From positions 62,001 to 126,000 of the forward strand of contig LIHN01000001.1 in assembly GCA_001314545.1 (NCBI GenBank): a DNA stretch of 64,000 bases, given 5' to 3'. This document shows, one piece after another, positions 59,434 through 64,000 of this stretch (position 1 is its first letter; each line of letters begins with the position of its first letter). The DNA comes from Bacteroidetes bacterium HLUCCA01. GTDB lineage: Bacteria; Bacteroidota; Rhodothermia; Balneolales; HLUCCA01. A model generated the notes under the pieces. The model made no database searches, was not told the origin of the DNA, and was given only the letters and a program-made list of their open reading frames with translations. The translations under genes and the position numbers were made by a program.

Positions 59434-61590
59434 ATGCATCCACTTTTTAAAACATCGGCAGCCTACACCATTATACCGGTTCTTTTTATTGCTACACTGA
59501 TTAGTTCCTGTGCAACTTCATCATTGCCGGTTTCACAGACCATTCATGCTGCTGCCGATACGGTACAGGCCGCTGTGCGTGCTGAAACGGATGACACGAC
59601 CTATGCCGACTGGGTAATCCCGGAGCGCCCTGAACAATTCCTCAGACCCAGAAGCTGGGACCTCCAGCATCAAAAAATTTGGGTGCGCTTTGATTTTCCA
59701 GATGAACGCGTTCTGGGATATACGGAACTTCTTTTGACCAGTATCAGCTCGTCTAACAATGCGCTGATATTAGACGCCAAAACAATGCAGATTGAATCCA
59801 TCAGAGATATAGAAACCTCTCAAATGCTTTCATTCACACAGGATTCTGCGACCGTTCATATCGAACTTCCAGTAACCTACTCGCACTCCGATACGCTGAT
59901 TATCGGGGTTGACTACCTGGCAACACCACCATCCAGAGGGCTATATTTTGTCAACCCGAGCGGTTTGCAGGAGGATGTGCCTACGCAGGTCTGGACGCTC
60001 GGCCAGCCTGAAGACAACAGCTTTTGGTTGCCTACCGTGGATCATCCTGCCGAACGTGCCACGCAGGAAACCTGGATATCAGTTCCTGATCATTTCACAA
60101 CTATTTCCAACGGTGCATTGATCGACAGTCGTGTAGAACCAGGCGACTCGCTTCGAACCGACTACTGGAGAATGGACTTGCCTCATGCACCGTATCTGTT
60201 TGCATTGGCTGTCGGCGAGTATGAGGTGCTTGAGAAATATTCATCAGGTGTAACGTATTCCTATTTCGTTGAGCCTGAGTTTTTACCATATGCAGAGATT
60301 ATTTACCGGGATACAGAAGATATGATGACGTTTTTCAGTGATTATCTTGGTATAGAATATCCCTGGAGTACGTACGCACAGGTCCCTGTGCGGAATTTCA
60401 TCGCCAGCGGAATGGAAAATACCACCGCTTCATTTTACTTCGATGCCATTCAAATTACCCGCCAGCAGGCATTGGACATCGAATTTCAGGATCTGATAGC
60501 ACATGAACTCATACATCAGTGGATTGGCAATCTGGTGACTTGTAAAGACTGGGCTAACTTACCTGTGAACGAAGGATTTGCAACATATTTTGAGACTTTA
60601 TACAGGAATCACCGAAACGGTTTTGATGAGGCGCAATGGAAATCTATGCAAGATCGTGAAGCATATTTCACGGAAGCCATGCAGTTTCGTCGACCTATAA
60701 TTACGAATCGTTATCATGTACCGGAGGATATGTATGACCGGCACACGTACGAGAAAAAAGGGCTGGTTCTTCGGATGCTTCATCACCAGGTTGGTGACGT
60801 ACACTGGCGCGGGGCTGTCCGGCAGTTTATTAATGCAAACCTGTACGAAGCAGTAGATTGGCGCGATGTAAAATCAGCATTTGAACAGGAGACCGGTCGT
60901 AATTTAGATACGTTTTTTGAGCAATGGCTGCTATCACCCGGTCACCCGGAAATTGAAGTTGCAACCTGGTATGAAAACAACGAAGGCTATGTGCGAGTTG
61001 AACAGATTCAGGATTTGCAAAGACAGCCAGTCTTCGATTTGGAGCTGGATATTCATTACTTTGATGAAAACGGAGCAAACCATATTCGCACCGTAAAGCT
61101 CACAACTGCCGACTCTACCTACGTTTTTGATGACGCAAGCGGTAAACTGGGAGAATTGGTGGTAGATCCTGACCGGTTTGTGCTTGCAAGTTACACCGAA
61201 AATCTATCCATAGCTGATTTAATCAGCCGGCTTGCACATCCTTCCATCACCTTACGCCACGAAGCAATCGCGGCACTATCTGATCGCACTCTTGATATGG
61301 AACATACAGTGCCGCAATTAGTTGAGGCTTTTCAGTTCGAAATCTCTCCACACATCAGGCTCGCACTATTCTCTTTACTGGAACCCTATCTGGGTGAACA
61401 ACACCGATCTTTTATTCATGGGTTGACACATGAAAATGAGTCGAATTTCAGCGTAAGGATTCGCGCTGCCCAGAAAAGTGCAGCCCTCTTTGGTGTTCGG
61501 GACAATGATTATTTACAACGACTGGCGGATGATGATCCTAGTTATTATGTTGCCGGGTACCTCGAAAGTCTATTTCAAAAAGCTGAATAA
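59434..61590 (+). CDS. M1 family aminopeptidase-like lipoprotein
   Basis: 718 residues: a lipoprotein signal (VLFIATLISS, Cys26), then an M1 metallopeptidase fold. GMENTTASF is the substrate-binding GAMEN-type motif. The zinc motif HELIH has H357, E358 and H361, with the third ligand E380 in NEGFATYF. The C-terminal 100 residues look like HEAT repeats (LAHPSITLRHEAIAALSDRTL). M1 enzymes remove N-terminal residues from peptides; a lipid-anchored form would act outside the cytoplasm. The GAMEN variant GMEN is common. It is divergent from the GT117 gene. Confidence 0.88.
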   Translation: MHPLFKTSAAYTIIPVLFIATLISSCATSSLPVSQTIHAAADTVQAAVRAETDDTTYADWVIPERPEQFLRPRSWDLQHQKIWVRFDFPDERVLGYTELLLTSISSSNNALILDAKTMQIESIRDIETSQMLSFTQDSATVHIELPVTYSHSDTLIIGVDYLATPPSRGLYFVNPSGLQEDVPTQVWTLGQPEDNSFWLPTVDHPAERATQETWISVPDHFTTISNGALIDSRVEPGDSLRTDYWRMDLPHAPYLFALAVGEYEVLEKYSSGVTYSYFVEPEFLPYAEIIYRDTEDMMTFFSDYLGIEYPWSTYAQVPVRNFIASGMENTTASFYFDAIQITRQQALDIEFQDLIAHELIHQWIGNLVTCKDWANLPVNEGFATYFETLYRNHRNGFDEAQWKSMQDREAYFTEAMQFRRPIITNRYHVPEDMYDRHTYEKKGLVLRMLHHQVGDVHWRGAVRQFINANLYEAVDWRDVKSAFEQETGRNLDTFFEQWLLSPGHPEIEVATWYENNEGYVRVEQIQDLQRQPVFDLELDIHYFDENGANHIRTVKLTTADSTYVFDDASGKLGELVVDPDRFVLASYTENLSIADLISRLAHPSITLRHEAIAALSDRTLDMEHTVPQLVEAFQFEISPHIRLALFSLLEPYLGEQHRSFIHGLTHENESNFSVRIRAAQKSAALFGVRDNDYLQRLADDDPSYYVAGYLESLFQKAE

Positions 61591-61618
61591 AGCTCTGAAA
61601 ACAAAAAAAGCGGTGCCT

Positions 61619-63106
61619 ATGTCTGTCATAAAAACGGATAGTTTTACCAGTCGATGGGGTCTTTTGTTAAGTGTTCTGGGTATTGCAATTGGCACGGGGA
61701 ATATCTGGCGTTTCCCTCGCATTGTTGCCAACAACGGGGGAGATGAAGGAGCGGGTGCCTTTTTAATTGCATGGCTGACGTTTCTGCTTTTATGGTCCAT
61801 TCCGTTAATAATTGCCGAATATGCCATAGGCAGAAATGGTCGCAAGGGCATTATTGGGTCATTTATAAAAACAGCAGGAGAGAAGTTTGCCTGGATGGGT
61901 GGTTTTGTTGGATTTGTGGCAACGGCGATTATGTTTTACTACAGTGTAGTAACCGGATGGTGCCTGTATTATTTTGGTGTCTCTGTTTTTTACGGGCTTC
62001 CGGCCGACAATACCGAGGCATTTGCTGTCTGGGATACGTTTCAATCGGGTGGATTGCCGGTGATTTTTCATGCTTTGGCCATAGGTTTGGCTGCATTTGT
62101 GGTACTGAATGGTATTCGAACTATAGAACGAGTAAATAAAATACTTATACCATTACTTCTGGTAATTTTGCTGATTTCATTTTTCAGGGCAATTACGTTA
62201 CCGGGCAGTGCAGATGGGGTTCGTTATTTATTTACTCCAGACTGGAGTACCCTGGGTAATCCAGCACTTTGGCTAGAAGCGCTAACGCAAAATGCATGGG
62301 ATACCGGAGCAGGATGGGGCTTGATACTGACCTATGCTGCCTATATGAAATCCAGAGATAATGTTACCATATCGGCCATTCAGACCGGCATTGGCAATAA
62401 CACCATAAGTCTGCTGGCTGCTGTAATTATCTTTGCTACTGTTTTTGGCACGTTAGGTTCGTCCATGTCAGACACCGAAGTACTTGACATAATGAAAACA
62501 TCAGGACCTGCCAGCACCGGGCTGACATTCATTTGGCTGCCTCAGCTATTCAACGAAATTCCGGGAGGCAGAATTTATGCAGTGCTGTTTTTTATGGGAC
62601 TCTCATTTGCTGCATTCAGTTCACTGATATCCATGGTAGAGCTGTCTTCGAAAGTATTCGTTGACATGGGAGTGACGCGCAGGAAGGCAGCGATGAGCAT
62701 TTGTGCAGCAGGTTTTGTGCTGGGTTTACCCTCAGCGATGAATTTGAACTTTTTTGCCAATCAGGATTTTGTGTGGGGGCTTGGACTTATGCTCTCCGGG
62801 GCAATTATAGCGTTTGTTGTGATTCGTTATAATGCGGGTACATTTGTACGTAATCTGGTTTACAGCGAAAGGCAACCCTCTGATACCGGAATCGCCGCTA
62901 TAGTTGTAGCGCTAAAATATCTGATCCCGATTCAGGTTGTTGTATTACTGTCGTGGTGGATCTTCAGATCGGTCACCGAGTTTGCACCGGATACCTGGTA
63001 CAATCCCTTTGACAGCTACTCAATTGCAACGGTTGTCTCGCAATGGATTGTTGCAGCCCTGATTTTGTTTGTCCTGAATACATGGTTGGTAAAAAGGCAT
63101 GAGTAA
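61619..63106 (+). CDS. Sodium-dependent transporter of the NSS (SNF) family
   Basis: 495 residues from the ATG at 61619, chosen because MSVIKTDSFTSRWGLLLSVLGIAIGTGNIWRFP is the family N-terminus; a longer frame starting inside the peptidase gene is unlikely. Around twelve membrane helices are visible, with the NSS signatures GNIWRFPRIVANNGGDEGAGAF and GAGWGLILTYAAYM. NSS proteins couple sodium to uptake of amino acids or related solutes, and the substrate is not predictable from this reading. It follows the M1 peptidase by 28 bases, so peptide breakdown and amino-acid uptake may be co-transcribed. Confidence 0.9.
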   Translation: MSVIKTDSFTSRWGLLLSVLGIAIGTGNIWRFPRIVANNGGDEGAGAFLIAWLTFLLLWSIPLIIAEYAIGRNGRKGIIGSFIKTAGEKFAWMGGFVGFVATAIMFYYSVVTGWCLYYFGVSVFYGLPADNTEAFAVWDTFQSGGLPVIFHALAIGLAAFVVLNGIRTIERVNKILIPLLLVILLISFFRAITLPGSADGVRYLFTPDWSTLGNPALWLEALTQNAWDTGAGWGLILTYAAYMKSRDNVTISAIQTGIGNNTISLLAAVIIFATVFGTLGSSMSDTEVLDIMKTSGPASTGLTFIWLPQLFNEIPGGRIYAVLFFMGLSFAAFSSLISMVELSSKVFVDMGVTRRKAAMSICAAGFVLGLPSAMNLNFFANQDFVWGLGLMLSGAIIAFVVIRYNAGTFVRNLVYSERQPSDTGIAAIVVALKYLIPIQVVVLLSWWIFRSVTEFAPDTWYNPFDSYSIATVVSQWIVAALILFVLNTWLVKRHE

Positions 63107-63145
63107 CATGGCATGCTCATTCACATCCCCGCATCACCTATTGTC

Positions 63146-63163
63146 ACATAATATATATTATGT
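63146..63163. repeat. Perfect 18-base AT-rich palindrome
   Basis: ACATAATATATATTATGT is a perfect palindrome in the convergent gap between the NSS and peroxiredoxin genes. It contains only A/T apart from the terminal pair, so it could form a cruciform or weak hairpin. No start lies next to it, so an operator role is unlikely. Confidence 0.5.
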
Positions 63164-63182
63164 AAAGTAATTTAATTAAATA

Positions 63183-63208
63183 GAGAGGCCGAAAACATCC
63201 GGCCTCTC
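63183..63208 (-). terminator. Hairpin terminator of the peroxiredoxin transcript
   Basis: GAGAGGCCG (63183-63191) pairs with CGGCCTCTC (63200-63208) over an eight-base loop. Read on the minus strand it is followed by an A/T-rich run (TATTTAATTAAATT). It lies 20 bases beyond the peroxiredoxin stop, and may also serve the NSS gene in the other direction. Confidence 0.7.
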
Positions 63209-63228
63209 ATGGATATTCCCTTCCGGTG

Positions 63229-63696
63229 TCAGCTCAAGTCTTTTAAAACACTCTTAATTGCATCGAAGTCAGGCAAGTCACTTGCTTTTTCCAGTACTTC
63301 GGTGTACGCAATTTTACCCTGTGAATCGACGATAAACGCAGAGCGCTTGGCAACACCTTTCATGCCGAAAAATTCATCGTATATCGCACCATACGCTTGT
63401 GCAGTCTCTTTGTTGAAATCACTGAGCAAAGGAAAATTATAATTTTCTGATTCCTTGAATTTTTTCAGGGTGAAAAAACTGTCAACGCTAATTGCCAGCA
63501 CAGCAGCATCCAGGTTTTCGTATTCTTTCATGGTGTCTCTGACAGAACACAATTCAGTGGTACACACGCCCGTGAAAGCGAGTGGAAAAAAAAGAATTAC
63601 AACCGGCTTGCCACTAAAGTTCGATAAGGAAACATCGTTACCATCGGAGTCTTTGAGTGTAAAGTTGGGAGCGCTATCCCCTGTTTTGAGTATCAT
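63229..63696 (-). CDS. Peroxiredoxin (AhpC/TSA family)
   Basis: 155 residues with GDSAPNFTLKDSDGNDVSLSNFSGKPVVILFFPLAFTGVCTTELC. The peroxidatic Cys is C45 in the FTGVC context, and a second Cys stands at C50 (CxxxxC), as in PrxQ/BCP-type enzymes, although the FPLAFTGVC context also resembles AhpE. Peroxiredoxins reduce hydrogen peroxide and organic peroxides with thiols. The subgroup is uncertain. The start is 22 bases inside the end of the upstream membrane protein gene, so the two are coupled. Confidence 0.92.
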   Translation of the reverse strand: MILKTGDSAPNFTLKDSDGNDVSLSNFSGKPVVILFFPLAFTGVCTTELCSVRDTMKEYENLDAAVLAISVDSFFTLKKFKESENYNFPLLSDFNKETAQAYGAIYDEFFGMKGVAKRSAFIVDSQGKIAYTEVLEKASDLPDFDAIKSVLKDLS

Positions 63697-64000
63697 AGTG
63701 TTCCTTTTGAGATTTAAGTAACTGATTATTATAATGCTTTGATTGTATCAATATACCGGATATTACTATCAATTGACCGATTTCATGGTGTAAAATGGGG
63801 ATAATCTCGTATCGCCGGATTATAAAACCTGCAAAGAGTACAAGCACACCAGATAGCAGCACTCCATAAGTATTTCTGCGAAAATACTCCAGCGACAATA
63901 GTCCAAATGCGATTAAAAAAGCTGCGATCGTATATAGATCAAGCAGTAGTTCACGAATTACCAGCGTATCCTGAACCAATGGATGAACCACAAGCAATAA
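63674..64000 (-). CDS. Small membrane protein, 5' end beyond the window
   Basis: The frame is open to the right edge of the window, so at least 109 residues are present and the start may lie outside; a TTG at 63997 is the only in-window candidate near the edge. Three hydrophobic segments are visible (LLLDLYTIAAFLIAFGLLSL, YGVLLSGVLVLFAGFII, QLIVISGILI), with a short basic/polar C-terminal tail. I recognise no family. It overlaps the peroxiredoxin gene by 23 bases. Confidence 0.5.
   Translation of the reverse strand, partial: LLLVVHPLVQDTLVIRELLLDLYTIAAFLIAFGLLSLEYFRRNTYGVLLSGVLVLFAGFIIRRYEIIPILHHEIGQLIVISGILIQSKHYNNQLLKSQKEHYDTQNRG

Noticed and set aside
61478-61618. Longer N-terminus of the NSS transporter
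   Set aside because: It overlaps the peptidase gene and precedes the family's normal start, MSVIKTDSFTSRWG.

Overview
The window is a gene-dense bacterial chromosome segment with no rRNA, tRNA, insertion sequence, prophage or CRISPR array that I can see. The gene families point to the Bacteroidota/Rhodothermota/Balneolota side of the FCB group. They include a GWxTD-domain protein, a DUF2723 (GT117) membrane protein, a single-polypeptide branched-chain 2-oxoacid dehydrogenase E1 (alpha+beta), MerC paired with a Fur-family repressor, CrtC/CruC/CruD-type carotenoid tailoring genes, and AT-rich start regions with few strong Shine-Dalgarno sites. The phylum assignment is inference; I have no marker-gene tree.

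Layout. 1-5 kb: the 3' end of a B12-dependent ribonucleotide reductase, then leftward genes for an M23 peptidase, HPr kinase, HPF and a Xer recombinase. 4.8-8.1 kb: a carotenoid end-group cluster (CruC-like glycosyltransferase, CrtC hydratase, CruD-like acyltransferase). 8-14 kb: an O-methyltransferase, a YdjM-type membrane protein, and a leftward run GWxTD-pdxA-methyltransferase-ftsE. 14-25 kb: an acyl-CoA carboxylase beta subunit and an AtuA-like protein flank a leftward Fur-family regulator/MerC pair. The rightward run then continues through an FAD oxidoreductase, a probable heterodimeric ABC exporter whose two halves flank RNase Z, and a TPR lipoprotein. 25.5-30 kb: prfB (with its +1 frameshift site), nadB, coaE and fbp.

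30-33.5 kb: a leftward five-gene operon (DUF192, HMA lipoprotein, LolD-type ATPase, MacB/FtsX-type permease with a His-rich insert, DUF3299) that looks like a metal-handling system. 33.6-43 kb: the translation/RNA operon rimP-nusA-infB-rbfA-truB-ribF-rpsO, then pnp. 43-50 kb: M16 protease, asnS, holA, an ECF sigma factor with a tiny membrane partner, and the fused 2-oxoacid dehydrogenase. 50-52 kb: a polyamine operon (speD, pyruvoyl arginine decarboxylase, speE) behind a roughly 400-base leader with nested helices. 52-64 kb: envelope and housekeeping genes (BamA/TamA-like barrel, DUF445, Smg-like, ybeY, DUF2723, M1 peptidase, NSS transporter, peroxiredoxin).

Most noteworthy: (i) near-identical inverted repeats (TGCAAC-TAA-GTTGCA and TGCAAC-TAT-GTTACA) lie just upstream of the Fur-family gene and just upstream of the His-rich ABC operon 17 kb away, suggesting one metal regulon; (ii) RNase Z carries an about 180-residue Arg/Gly/Asp/Tyr-rich tail, has Asp for the second His of its metal motif, and is embedded in an ABC exporter operon; (iii) structured leaders precede speD, pnp and rimP-nusA. 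I found no clear defence island or wholly new system. The strongest candidate for a little-described system is the operon at 29.9-33.5 kb.
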